A DNA stretch of 64,000 nt, taken from the NCBI GenBank assembly GCA_017479705.1, contig JAFVCA010000043.1, forward strand, positions 1-64,000. The letters are read 5' to 3'. Source of the stretch: Bacteroidales bacterium. GTDB taxonomy: Bacteria > Bacteroidota > Bacteroidia > Bacteroidales > P3. Below are positions 17,162 through 25,527 of the stretch, piece by piece. Made by a program: the position numbers and the translations under genes. How positions within the stretch are numbered: position 1 is the first letter of the stretch; each line of letters begins with the position of its first letter. The notes below the pieces were generated by a model that had not been told where the DNA came from, made no database searches, and saw only the letters and a program-made list of their open reading frames with translations.

Positions 17162-19693
17162 CTACTCTTCGGCAGGTGTGTTGTTGGGTTGATTATCGTT
17201 CTGATTGTCAGTGTTGTTTACCTCTTCTGCGGGTTGGGGTTCTTCTTCGTTGTCCGTGGGCACTTTGGTGATGGAGGCGATGAAGTCTTTGCCACGCAGA
17301 TTGATGAGTTTGACGCCCTGGGTGTTGCGGCCAAGGACGCGGAGGTCGGCCACTTTCATGCGGAGGGTGATGCCTGAGCGGTTGATAATCATGAGGTCTT
17401 CCTCGTCGTTGACGTTGGTGACGGCCACGAGGCCGCCGGTCTTGTCGGTGACTTTGAGGGTGGTGACGCCTTTGCTGCCGCGGTGTGTTTTGCGGTATTC
17501 GCTGAGGGCGGAGCGTTTGCCGTAGCCTGTTTCGCTGACCACGAGGATGTCGTCCTCCTCGCTGTTGGAGACCAGCATGCCGATGACGGTGTCGTCTTCA
17601 CCGTAGAGGGTTATGCCTTTGACGCCGGAAGCGCCGCGGCCCATTTCGCGGAACTCTGACTCGTCGCAGCGCACCATCTTGCCGTTCTTGGAGGCGATGA
17701 GGAGTTCGCTGTTGCCGTCGGTGAGGAGTGCGGAGACGAGTTCGTCGCCCTCGCGGATGCCGACGGCGATGATGCCGTTGGTGCGGGGACGGGAGTAGGC
17801 CTCGAGGGGGGATTTCTTCACAATGCCGTTGCGGGTGCACATGACAATGTAGTGGTTCTGCAGGTATTCGGCATCGGTAAGGCTCTCGACGTTGACGTAG
17901 GCTTTGACTTTGTCGTCGGGCTCGATATTAATCATGTTGAGGATGGGACGGCCCTTGGAGTTCTTTTCGCCTTCGGGGACTTCGAACGCGCGCATCCAGT
18001 AGCAACGGCCTTTTTCGGTAAAGAAGAGGAGGTAGTTGTGGTTGGTGCACATGAAGATGTGTTCGACAAAGTCCTCGCTGCGGACGGAGCTGCCTTTGGA
18101 GCCGACGCCGCCGCGGGTCTGGGCGCGATACTCGTTGAGGAGTGTGCGCTTGACGTAACCCATGTGGGAGATGGTGATGACCACCTCGTCGTTGGGGATG
18201 GTGTCCTCGATGCGGAAGTTGGAGGCTTCGTATTTGATGGCGGTGCGGCGGTCGTCGCCGTATTTGTCGCGGATTTCGACCAGCTCGGCTTTGATGACGC
18301 CGAGGAGTTCATTGCGGTCGCCAAGGATTTCTTTGCAACGGGCTATGAAGCGCAGTTTCTCGTCGTATTCGTCCTGGAGCTTTTGGCGTTCCATGCCGGT
18401 GAGCTGGCGCAGACGCATCTCGACGATGGCTTGTGCTTGGAGTTCGCTGAACTGCCAGGTGTCCATGAGGCCTTGCTTGGCTTCGTCGACGGAACGGGAG
18501 GCGCGGATGAGCTTGATGATCTCGTCGATGATGTCGATGGCGCGGAGGAAGCCTTCGAGCAGGTGGGCGCGGCGCTCGGCCTCGGCCATGTCGAACTTGG
18601 TGCGGCGGGTGACCACCTCTTCACGGTGCTCGACAAAGTTCTGGATGAGGTCTTTGAGGTTGAGGAGCATGGGGCGCCCATGCACAAGGGCGATGTTGTT
18701 GACGGCAAAGGAGCTTTGCAGTTCGCTGAGTTGGAAGAGCTTGTTGAGGATGACGTTGGGGACGACGTCGTGGCGCAGGATGTAGACCACGCGGGTGCCC
18801 TCTTTGTCGGACTCGTCGCGGATGTCGGTGATGCCTACAATCTTGCCGTCCTTGACGAGCTGTGCCTGGCGTTTGATCATCTCGCTCTTGTTGACACCGT
18901 AAGGGATGGTGTGGGCAACGATGATGTTGCGGCCTTTGTTGTCCACCTCGATGGAGGTGTCGGCACGGAGGACTACGCTGCCGCGGCCGGTGTTGTAGGC
19001 ATCGCGCACGCCGTTGTAGCCGTAGATGGTGCCGCCGCCGGGGAAGTCCGGGGCTTTGACGTACTGCATGAGCTCGTCGACAGTGATGTCGTTGTTGTCA
19101 ATATAGGCAATGCAACCGTCGAGGACTTCGCGCAGGTTGTGGGTGGGCATGTTGGTGGCCATACCCACGGCGATGCCGTTGGAACCGTTGACAAGGAGGT
19201 TGGGCACGCGGGCGGGGAGAACGGTGGGTTCTTCGCGCTCATTGGTGTAGGTGGGCATCATGTCGACGGTGTCCTTCTTGATGTCGGCCATCATTTCGTT
19301 GGCTATCTGCTCCATACGGCACTCGGTGTAACGCATGGCTGCGGGACTGTCGCCGTCGATGCTACCAAAGTTGCCTTGACCGTCGACCATGGGGTAGCGC
19401 ATGTTCCAGGGCTGGGCCATGCGGACCATAGCAAAATAGACGGAGGAGTCGCCGTGGGGGTGGTACTGACCCAGCACCTCGCCGACCACGGTGGCGGACT
19501 TGCGGTAAGCGGTGTTGTAGAACATGCCCATGTCGTTCATGGCAAAAAGGATGCGGCGTTGGACGGGCTTGAGGCCATCTCTGACATCGGGCAACGCGCG
19601 CGACACGATGACCGACATGGCATAGTCGATGTAGGCAGTCTTCATGGTAGTTTCGATGTCTACGCGCGTTATTTTTTCATTTTCAGAAATCAT
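17162..19693 (-). CDS. gyrA: DNA gyrase subunit A
   Basis: An 843-residue gyrase A subunit that cuts and rejoins DNA for ATP-driven negative supercoiling with GyrB. The catalytic Tyr lies in [10 protein letters not shown]. The quinolone-determining region reads [12 protein letters not shown]: the Ser matching E. coli S83 is kept, while the position matching D87 is Phe, which may be normal for the lineage. The C-terminal beta-pinwheel carries a GyrA-box variant ([10 protein letters not shown]), which argues for gyrase rather than topoisomerase IV, and the tail is acidic and Asn/Glu-rich. The start at 19693 follows a promoter at 19754-19762. It is divergent from clpC. Confidence 0.96.
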   Translation of the reverse strand: MISENEKITRVDIETTMKTAYIDYAMSVIVSRALPDVRDGLKPVQRRILFAMNDMGMFYNTAYRKSATVVGEVLGQYHPHGDSSVYFAMVRMAQPWNMRYPMVDGQGNFGSIDGDSPAAMRYTECRMEQIANEMMADIKKDTVDMMPTYTNEREEPTVLPARVPNLLVNGSNGIAVGMATNMPTHNLREVLDGCIAYIDNNDITVDELMQYVKAPDFPGGGTIYGYNGVRDAYNTGRGSVVLRADTSIEVDNKGRNIIVAHTIPYGVNKSEMIKRQAQLVKDGKIVGITDIRDESDKEGTRVVYILRHDVVPNVILNKLFQLSELQSSFAVNNIALVHGRPMLLNLKDLIQNFVEHREEVVTRRTKFDMAEAERRAHLLEGFLRAIDIIDEIIKLIRASRSVDEAKQGLMDTWQFSELQAQAIVEMRLRQLTGMERQKLQDEYDEKLRFIARCKEILGDRNELLGVIKAELVEIRDKYGDDRRTAIKYEASNFRIEDTIPNDEVVITISHMGYVKRTLLNEYRAQTRGGVGSKGSSVRSEDFVEHIFMCTNHNYLLFFTEKGRCYWMRAFEVPEGEKNSKGRPILNMINIEPDDKVKAYVNVESLTDAEYLQNHYIVMCTRNGIVKKSPLEAYSRPRTNGIIAVGIREGDELVSALLTDGNSELLIASKNGKMVRCDESEFREMGRGASGVKGITLYGEDDTVIGMLVSNSEEDDILVVSETGYGKRSALSEYRKTHRGSKGVTTLKVTDKTGGLVAVTNVNDEEDLMIINRSGITLRMKVADLRVLGRNTQGVKLINLRGKDFIASITKVPTDNEEEPQPAEEVNNTDNQNDNQPNNTPAEE

Positions 19694-19753
19694 CTCTTAC
19701 TTATATTATTGTGTTTCAAACGTAAAATGCCATTGCTTTTGCACTAACAAAAT

Positions 19754-19762
19754 ACAAAGATA
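19754..19762 (-). promoter_or_regulatory. -7 promoter element of gyrA
   Basis: TAtcTTTGt on the minus strand, 61 bases before the gyrA start codon and downstream of a T/A-rich stretch. No clear -33 TTG was found. Confidence 0.55.
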
Positions 19763-19934
19763 CGATTTTTTTTTCACATAAAAGCACTTGTGGAGACATT
19801 TTATTAACAATAAGGGTTGACAGAGGTGGTCGGACTACCCTGTTTCAATAGGATTTCGAGGCAGGAGGAGAAAACCAACAATAGGGTGTTGAAAAAGATT
19901 GTAGGGGGACGGGTGCTATTAATGGATTTTGTAG

Positions 19935-19943
19935 TAATTTTGC
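19935..19943 (+). promoter_or_regulatory. -7 promoter element of clpC
   Basis: TAatTTTGc lies 18 bases before the clpC start codon. No CtsR-like heptad operator or CIRCE element is visible beside it. Confidence 0.5.
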
Positions 19944-19960
19944 AAACGGAAAATAGAACT

Positions 19961-22609
19961 ATGGAACCCAGATTATCAGAACACGCAAAACAGGCAATCG
20001 CCAACAGCCGCGATGAAGCCATCCGCCTGAAAAACGGAGCAATAGGAGTAGAACATCTCTTCCTCGGGATACTGCGCGAGGAGGGGTCGTCGACGGTACA
20101 GATTCTTACCCAGCTGAACGTGGATTTGGCTGCTGTGAAGTCACGCATAGAAGGCTTGGTGGGACAGATGGACAGCGACATCCGATACAGCATGGACAGC
20201 GAGATTCCCATGCTGCGGCAGACGGAGAAGATTCTGCGCCTCAGTTTCCTCGAAAGCTCACGGCTGAAGTCGAAGGAGATTCACACGATTCACATGTTCC
20301 TCGCCATGCTGCAAGATGGGGAGAACACGGTGGCGCAGGTGCTGAAAACCTACGACGTGGACCACAAGAAGTGCATCGAACAGCTGCAACGCAACGGGAA
20401 TATCCCACCGTCAATGTCGACGCAGGACTTCAACACTCCCCTACCCGACTTCCGCTCGCAGACCAGCGAGGACGACAATGACGACGCCTACGCTGACCCC
20501 GACGACGACCAGTTGCGCCGTCCCGGCGGAGCTTTCGGCCAGCAGAACGCTGCCCCGAAGTCGGAGAACAAGACCCCTGCCCTTGAGAATTTCGGGCGCG
20601 ACCTGACGCGCATGGCCCGCGAGGGCAAGCTGGACCCCATCGTGGGGCGCGAACGCGAGCTGGAGCGCATAGCCCAAATCCTTTCCCGCCGCAAAAAGAA
20701 CAACCCCATCCTGATTGGCGAGCCCGGCGTGGGCAAGAGCGCCATTGCCGAGGGGCTGGCCCTGCGGATTGTGGAAGGGCGCGTGCCACGCACGCTGTAC
20801 GACAAGCGTGTCATCTCGTTAGACCTTGCGTCGTTGGTGGCCGGCACCAAGTATCGCGGACAGTTTGAGGAACGCATGAAGGCCGTGCTGAACGAATTGG
20901 AGAAGAATCCTGACATCATTATCTTTATCGACGAGATTCACACCATTGTGGGCGCGGGAAGCGCAAGCGGCTCGTTGGACGCCTCGAACATGTTCAAGCC
21001 CGCCCTGGCCCGCGGCGAGATACAGTGCATCGGCACCACGACCCTCGACGAGTACCGCCAATACATTGAAAAGGACGGTGCCTTGGAGCGCCGTTTCCAA
21101 AAGATATTGGTTGAGGCCACCACACCGCAGGAGACGCTTGCCATACTGAAGAATATCAAGCAGAAATATGAAGACCACCATCTGGTGCAGTATACCGACG
21201 AGGCTCTGAACGCTTGCATCGCGCTCACCGAACGCTATGTCAGCGACCGTCTGCTGCCGGACAAGGCAATCGATGCCCTCGACGAGGCGGGAGCGCGCGT
21301 GCGCATAGCCCATGTGGAGGTGCCGGACGACATCATCGCCCTTGAAAACGAGATAGCCCGCATCGAAGGTTTGAAAAAAGAGGTGCTGGCCAAGAAGAGC
21401 TACAACGAGGCCGCCGAGTACAGGGACCAGGAACGCGAACTGCGCGAAAAGCTGGCCAACCGCAAACGGCAGTGGGAGTCCGACGACCGCGACAAGCGCG
21501 TGCAGGTGACGGACCAGGATGTGGCAGAAGTGGTGGCTATGATGACGGGCGTGCCCGTGCAGCGCATTGCCTCCAACGAGGGCACACGCTTGCTCCACAT
21601 GGAGAGCGAGTTGCAGGGCGTTATCGTTGGGCAGGATGCCGCCGTGAAACAGATTGCCAAGGCCATCCGCCGCAACCGTGCCGGACTGAAAGACCCCAAC
21701 AGGCCTATCGGATCATTTATCTTCGTGGGACCCACAGGCGTGGGCAAGACTTACCTGACAAAGGTATTGGCCAAATACCTCTTTGAGAGCGAGGCCAACA
21801 TGATACGCATAGACATGAGTGAATATATGGAGAAGTTTGCCGTGTCGCGCCTCATCGGAGCGCCTCCGGGATATGTGGGCTATGAGGAAGGCGGCCAGCT
21901 GACGGAGAAAGTGCGCCGCAAGCCTTACTCCATTGTGCTGCTGGACGAGATAGAGAAGGCACACCCTGATGTGTTCAACGTGCTGTTGCAGGTGCTTGAC
22001 GACGGCCAGCTGACCGACGGATTGGGTCGCAAGGTGGACTTCAAGAACACCATCATCATCATGACCTCGAACATCGGCACACGCCAGCTGAAGGATTTCG
22101 GCACCGGAGTGGGTTTCAACACCGCCGCCCGCGAGGCCGAGAAAGCCGCCCTGGAACGCTCCGTTATCGACAAGGAGATGAAGAAGAAATTCGCCCCTGA
22201 GTTCTTGAACCGCATTGACGACGTAATCTTTTTCAATAGTCTTCAACGCGATGACATACACAAGATTATTGATATTGAACTGAAGGGACTCTTTAAGCGT
22301 GTCCGAGAGATGGGATATGGCATTGATATCGACGAGAAGGCCAAAGATTTCATCCTCCGCAAAGGTTGGGACGAGCAGTATGGAGCCCGACCGCTGAAGC
22401 GCGCCATACAGCACTACATAGAGGACGACCTGGCCGATGAGATTATCAAAGCCGACATCCTGCCGGGCGACACCATCCACATCACTGCCCTCGAAGGCTC
22501 CGAAACCCAAACGGAAGGCCTTACCTTCAACGTTGAAAAAGGCGACACCAGCCACCAGTTCGATGCCGCCCTCAGCGAAGCTGCGCCCACCGAGGTGAGC
22601 GCGGAATAA
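19961..22609 (+). CDS. clpC: ATP-dependent Clp protease ATP-binding subunit ClpC
   Basis: An 882-residue AAA+ unfoldase that feeds substrates to ClpP. In order: the double Clp N domain ([32 protein letters not shown]), an acidic linker, AAA module 1 (Walker A GEPGVGKS, Walker [11 protein letters not shown]), a UVR-like middle segment ([18 protein letters not shown]), and AAA module 2 ([23 protein letters not shown]). The UVR segment identifies ClpC rather than ClpA or ClpB. I start it at 19961; an open frame back to 19817 would include the promoter at 19935. Confidence 0.95.
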   Translation: MEPRLSEHAKQAIANSRDEAIRLKNGAIGVEHLFLGILREEGSSTVQILTQLNVDLAAVKSRIEGLVGQMDSDIRYSMDSEIPMLRQTEKILRLSFLESSRLKSKEIHTIHMFLAMLQDGENTVAQVLKTYDVDHKKCIEQLQRNGNIPPSMSTQDFNTPLPDFRSQTSEDDNDDAYADPDDDQLRRPGGAFGQQNAAPKSENKTPALENFGRDLTRMAREGKLDPIVGRERELERIAQILSRRKKNNPILIGEPGVGKSAIAEGLALRIVEGRVPRTLYDKRVISLDLASLVAGTKYRGQFEERMKAVLNELEKNPDIIIFIDEIHTIVGAGSASGSLDASNMFKPALARGEIQCIGTTTLDEYRQYIEKDGALERRFQKILVEATTPQETLAILKNIKQKYEDHHLVQYTDEALNACIALTERYVSDRLLPDKAIDALDEAGARVRIAHVEVPDDIIALENEIARIEGLKKEVLAKKSYNEAAEYRDQERELREKLANRKRQWESDDRDKRVQVTDQDVAEVVAMMTGVPVQRIASNEGTRLLHMESELQGVIVGQDAAVKQIAKAIRRNRAGLKDPNRPIGSFIFVGPTGVGKTYLTKVLAKYLFESEANMIRIDMSEYMEKFAVSRLIGAPPGYVGYEEGGQLTEKVRRKPYSIVLLDEIEKAHPDVFNVLLQVLDDGQLTDGLGRKVDFKNTIIIMTSNIGTRQLKDFGTGVGFNTAAREAEKAALERSVIDKEMKKKFAPEFLNRIDDVIFFNSLQRDDIHKIIDIELKGLFKRVREMGYGIDIDEKAKDFILRKGWDEQYGARPLKRAIQHYIEDDLADEIIKADILPGDTIHITALEGSETQTEGLTFNVEKGDTSHQFDAALSEAAPTEVSAE

Positions 22610-22630
22610 TGAGGCGGGCATAGGAATAAT

Positions 22631-22675
22631 CACATACAAAAGGCTTGCCTCAAAAAGGCAAGCCTTTTGTATGTG
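22631..22675. terminator. Long perfect hairpin terminator
   Basis: CACATACAAAAGGCTTGCC (22631-22649) is perfectly complementary to 22657-22675 across a seven-base loop, with A and T runs on the two flanks of the GC core. It can end clpC transcription rightward and the lipoprotein operon leftward. Confidence 0.9.
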
Positions 22676-22699
22676 CCGCAACAAAGGGTGCGGTTTTTG

Positions 22700-23545
22700 C
22701 TAAAGAAGATGGAATGAGCTTTGGTATGTGGGGAATATTGGGTCGTTGGGGGAGCTTCTACAGGTTTTCTTCATGCTATCTTTGCGACGGAATTGCAGTG
22801 TGCCGCCGATGTTGACTGTGGAGCCGTGCAATTGCGTGTTGTAGTCGAGCGTTAGAAGGTCGGCGATGGGGTTGTAGGTGAAGGGGTGTCGTGTGCCGTT
22901 GATAAGGACGGATCCGGAGTGTGTCGTGCTGTCGTATTGCCAGAGGAAAGAGGTGCTTGCACAGGTGCTTCCCGCACAATAGTTAATCTGACCACCCCAA
23001 CCATACTCCCAGAAGTCTAACCCCCATTCCACAGGCATCAGTGTGTCGCTAACGGTCAGTTGTTGTTCCGCCTTCCATGTGGTGTTGACGGGGAAGACAT
23101 ATTGCTCTTGACCTACTGGGTATAGAACTGTAAAGCCGCCAAGCGTTACATTGCCGTCGCCGACAAACATTTTCGTTGAGATGGTGTGTGTGACGGAGTC
23201 GTAAGTAAACTGGGAGGAGTCACTCATGTTTTCACTACCATAGGTACATATTTCAGTCCCGTCGAAGGTGTAGGTAAAATTGTTATCAACGGATGGCTGT
23301 GGAGTGGCGGCAATGACAATATCTAAGTGAAGTGTGCCGGTGCTGTCGGTGAGGAATTCGAGGTTCCAAGTGAGGGTGACAGGATATCCCATGTAATTGT
23401 CGTCGTAGGTGCCAACCCATGAAGTCCCGGCCAATGAGAAGGTTGGAGTTGGGTCGGGTTCTGGTTGCGGTGTTGTTTCGGGTTCTTTTTTACAGGCAGC
23501 GAAGAGCAAGAAGGCCGCCATTGTGATGAATGCAATTTTTTTCAT
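22700..23545 (-). CDS. Lipoprotein of unknown function
   Basis: A 281-residue lipoprotein with the signal peptide MKKIAFITMAAFLLFAACKK (lipidated Cys 18) and a Pro/Glu-rich spacer. Beta-rich sequence follows with many Thr, Ser and aromatic residues, starting SLAGTSWVGTYDDNYMGYP, a pattern seen in lipocalin-like lipoproteins of this phylum. It is the last gene of an operon led by an ECF sigma factor and overlaps the preceding gene by four bases. The C-terminal 30 residues (DSMKKTCRSSPNDP and on) look less ordered. Confidence 0.75.
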   Translation of the reverse strand: MKKIAFITMAAFLLFAACKKEPETTPQPEPDPTPTFSLAGTSWVGTYDDNYMGYPVTLTWNLEFLTDSTGTLHLDIVIAATPQPSVDNNFTYTFDGTEICTYGSENMSDSSQFTYDSVTHTISTKMFVGDGNVTLGGFTVLYPVGQEQYVFPVNTTWKAEQQLTVSDTLMPVEWGLDFWEYGWGGQINYCAGSTCASTSFLWQYDSTTHSGSVLINGTRHPFTYNPIADLLTLDYNTQLHGSTVNIGGTLQFRRKDSMKKTCRSSPNDPIFPTYQSSFHLL

Positions 23546-24258
23546 TGTTGTGTGTTTATTGGTATGACATGATTAAGTATCTGTTCTTTCTCGGCAGGGG
23601 TTGTGTAGAAGAAGAGCCAGAGCGTGAGTGCGTCGCTGTCGTCGTGTATGATGTAGCCGCTATGACCATTGTCTATGGTGGTGTTCATCAGTTGTTGGTT
23701 CCATGCAGGGATGGCGGTGTCTGGAATGCCAGCCGAGTCAACCAATACGCCGTGCTCATATTGGAGACGTTTGGATACAGAATAGCATGTGTCGATTCGT
23801 ATGGAAATGGGACGGCTGTTGGGAGTAGGACTCTGTCCAGTCAGGCTGTCAAAAATGTGAGTTACCGCTTCGCGAATGGTGCTGTTTGAAATATGAGACA
23901 CCGCTTCTCTAATGACACTGTCGGAGTGCGGCTCAAAATCCTCCAAGCTGTTGTAATTTGCTGTATTGACGCTGGCTATTGTGAGACCGGACACTCTTGA
24001 TGTGTCCAATGCTTTGGCATCTACATGGTTTCTCACGCCAAACTCTTCGCAGAGTTGCAGCCAATCCTCTATGGTTTGTGCCTGTAACATCACGGCATTG
24101 TAGCCTTGGTAATTGCCGATTAGGGCAACCGTCAATTCCTTGCGGTCGGCATATTGCAAGTAGACCTCCTTGGCTGCGGAGGTGGCTTCAGGTAACACGT
24201 CATCGTGCTGGCATGCAGCCAACAATAACAATATCAATGGGAATACTATTCGTTTCAT
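23542..24258 (-). CDS. Lipoprotein of unknown function in a sigma-factor operon
   Basis: A 238-residue lipoprotein: signal peptide MKRIVFPLILLLLAACQ with Cys 16. A short internal duplication is visible (SVIREAVSHISNS and STIREAVTHIFDS, near residues 114-138). I do not recognise the family. It overlaps its neighbours by four bases on both sides, so it is translationally coupled to the upstream membrane protein and the downstream lipoprotein. Codon use is more AT-rich than in the flanking housekeeping genes. Confidence 0.75.
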   Translation of the reverse strand: MKRIVFPLILLLLAACQHDDVLPEATSAAKEVYLQYADRKELTVALIGNYQGYNAVMLQAQTIEDWLQLCEEFGVRNHVDAKALDTSRVSGLTIASVNTANYNSLEDFEPHSDSVIREAVSHISNSTIREAVTHIFDSLTGQSPTPNSRPISIRIDTCYSVSKRLQYEHGVLVDSAGIPDTAIPAWNQQLMNTTIDNGHSGYIIHDDSDALTLWLFFYTTPAEKEQILNHVIPINTQQ

Positions 24259-24590
24259 TGTATGATAATTTTAAAGTTTTGTAATGTCCCTTCTGGAGTG
24301 CAGCCGTTGTTGCAGGCAAAATAGATATGCTCTCCGTCAATATCTATCGATGCAATTTCACCTGTGGCACCACTCTTCATAAAGATTGCCGCAGGAATGA
24401 TGATGGCGGCCAATATGGCGGCAGCGGCAGGCCACAATCGGCGTCTTGAAGGTGTTTTTATGTTCTCGTCTGGGGTGATATTCCATAGAACACTGCGAAT
24501 CTCCTTGTCCAGTTCAGCATCGGTATGCGGGTATCGGGAGTTCTTCAATTCGTCGCCGTATGCTTTCAGTTGTTGTTTAAAATCTCGCAT
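24255..24590 (-). CDS. Membrane-anchored protein, possible anti-sigma factor
   Basis: A 111-residue protein with a cytoplasmic N-terminal region of about 48 residues, rich in charged residues (MRDFKQQLKAYGDELKN), one transmembrane helix (about residues 52-70, AAAAILAAIIIPAAIFM) and a short outer domain ending in a CNNGC segment. Size, topology and position one base after an ECF sigma gene fit an anti-sigma factor, but no zinc-binding anti-sigma motif (HxxxCxxC) is present. The role is inferred from context only. Confidence 0.55.
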   Translation of the reverse strand: MRDFKQQLKAYGDELKNSRYPHTDAELDKEIRSVLWNITPDENIKTPSRRRLWPAAAAILAAIIIPAAIFMKSGATGEIASIDIDGEHIYFACNNGCTPEGTLQNFKIIIQ

Positions 24591-24591
24591 A

Positions 24592-25065
24592 TTATTTCTG
24601 ATTATATTGTTTACGTATTTTTCTCAAAGCGCGGGTCAATCTCATACTCACAGCACCAATGGTCAGACCTGTGATTTTGGCTATCTCGGCATAGCTGAAC
24701 CCTTGCACGTGAGCATTAATGATTGTACGGTCGGGCTCGGTTGTTGCATTTATTATTTCTACCAAGTCGTGGTAGTTTTCGTCATTGTACGACGGCTCCG
24801 GGAACGCAGTGGTTTGATTGGCAGGTTTGTTTGCTGTTTTCCTCGTTAATGAGATCATTGTATTGGTGGCCACGCGGAAAATCCATGTGCGCTCAGAACT
24901 GCGCTTGTCGAAGTTCTCGAAACCGCGCCAGAGGTCACAGAGTACCTCATGGAATGCGTCCTCAGTAGTCCATGCAGGACTTAATCGGTATCTCTTACAG
25001 ATGCTCCATATCATATCGCGGTGGCGATGTATGAGTTCCTTGAATGTCCTTTCGTCGAGTTCCAT
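24592..25065 (-). CDS. ECF-type RNA polymerase sigma factor
   Basis: A 157-residue extracytoplasmic-function sigma factor. Region 2 is seen in AFHEVLCDLWRGFENFDKRS and TWIFRVATNTMISLTRK; region 4 contains the helix-turn-helix GFSYAEIAKITGLTIGAVSMRLTRALRKI. It heads a four-gene operon with a membrane-anchored partner and two lipoproteins, all overlapping or one base apart. The usual TAtcTTTGc element is missing upstream, so the operon may be transcribed by this sigma factor itself. Confidence 0.9.
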   Translation of the reverse strand: MELDERTFKELIHRHRDMIWSICKRYRLSPAWTTEDAFHEVLCDLWRGFENFDKRSSERTWIFRVATNTMISLTRKTANKPANQTTAFPEPSYNDENYHDLVEIINATTEPDRTIINAHVQGFSYAEIAKITGLTIGAVSMRLTRALRKIRKQYNQK

Positions 25066-25527
25066 ATTATTATTTCCGATACGAATGTATTTTGCCCCAT
25101 TAGACGCAGTGAAAAGTCAAATCACAACATGAAGGATAATTTTTTTTCAAGTGGCAAAGCTACATCAATAATCTCACATTCCAAAAGTGAGAGCCTTTCA
25201 AAGAAGACAAAAGTCCATGAAGGGCAAGCGTTATTATTCAGATACACTATTGAGGAGCATCAACCGGAAACTCCCTCTTCTCTTCTACAAATTGCAGTCA
25301 GGACTTATGTCCGGATGCAGCAGCTCAAAGCCGGTGCGCTTTGTATCACTAAACTCATAAATGAATCAATCATGTCCCCGGCAATGGCATCTATCATTGC
25401 GGCATAGTTATTATGGTCAGTCATGATGTGGCGATTAAAGAAATGGGGCATCGTCATTGCTGGCGATGCCCACATTTGTTGTGTATGATTTCGTCAGACC
25501 CGTTGTCTGGGCTGACATGTATGTAAA
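25066..25527. other. Intergenic region upstream of the sigma operon
   Basis: About 460 bases. A rightward frame of 92 codons from 25129 to 25407 (MKDNFFSSGKATSIISH start) and a leftward 39-codon frame starting at 25425 overlap here. Neither has a promoter or a recognisable product, and I do not call either. The segment holds the gcvP terminator at its right edge. Confidence 0.4.
25445..25472 (-). terminator. Hairpin downstream of gcvP
   Basis: GGGCATCG (25446-25453) pairs with CGATGCCC (25464-25471) over a ten-base loop, about 55 bases past the gcvP stop codon. Read leftward the stem is followed by a short T-containing stretch (CATTTCTTT). Confidence 0.65.

Noticed and set aside
17162..19693. 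Quinolone resistance from the Phe at the position of E. coli GyrA D87
   Set aside because: Non-acidic residues at this position can be native in this phylum; without a relative for comparison it cannot be called a resistance mutation.
17852..19747. 631-codon open frame on the + strand across gyrA
   Set aside because: It is the antisense shadow of a GC-rich conserved gene; the sequence is low-complexity in Val, Gly, Asp and His with no family signature.
25129..25407. 92-codon + frame upstream of gcvP terminator
   Set aside because: No promoter, no recognisable family, and composition unlike neighbours; may be a remnant but not supportable as a gene.
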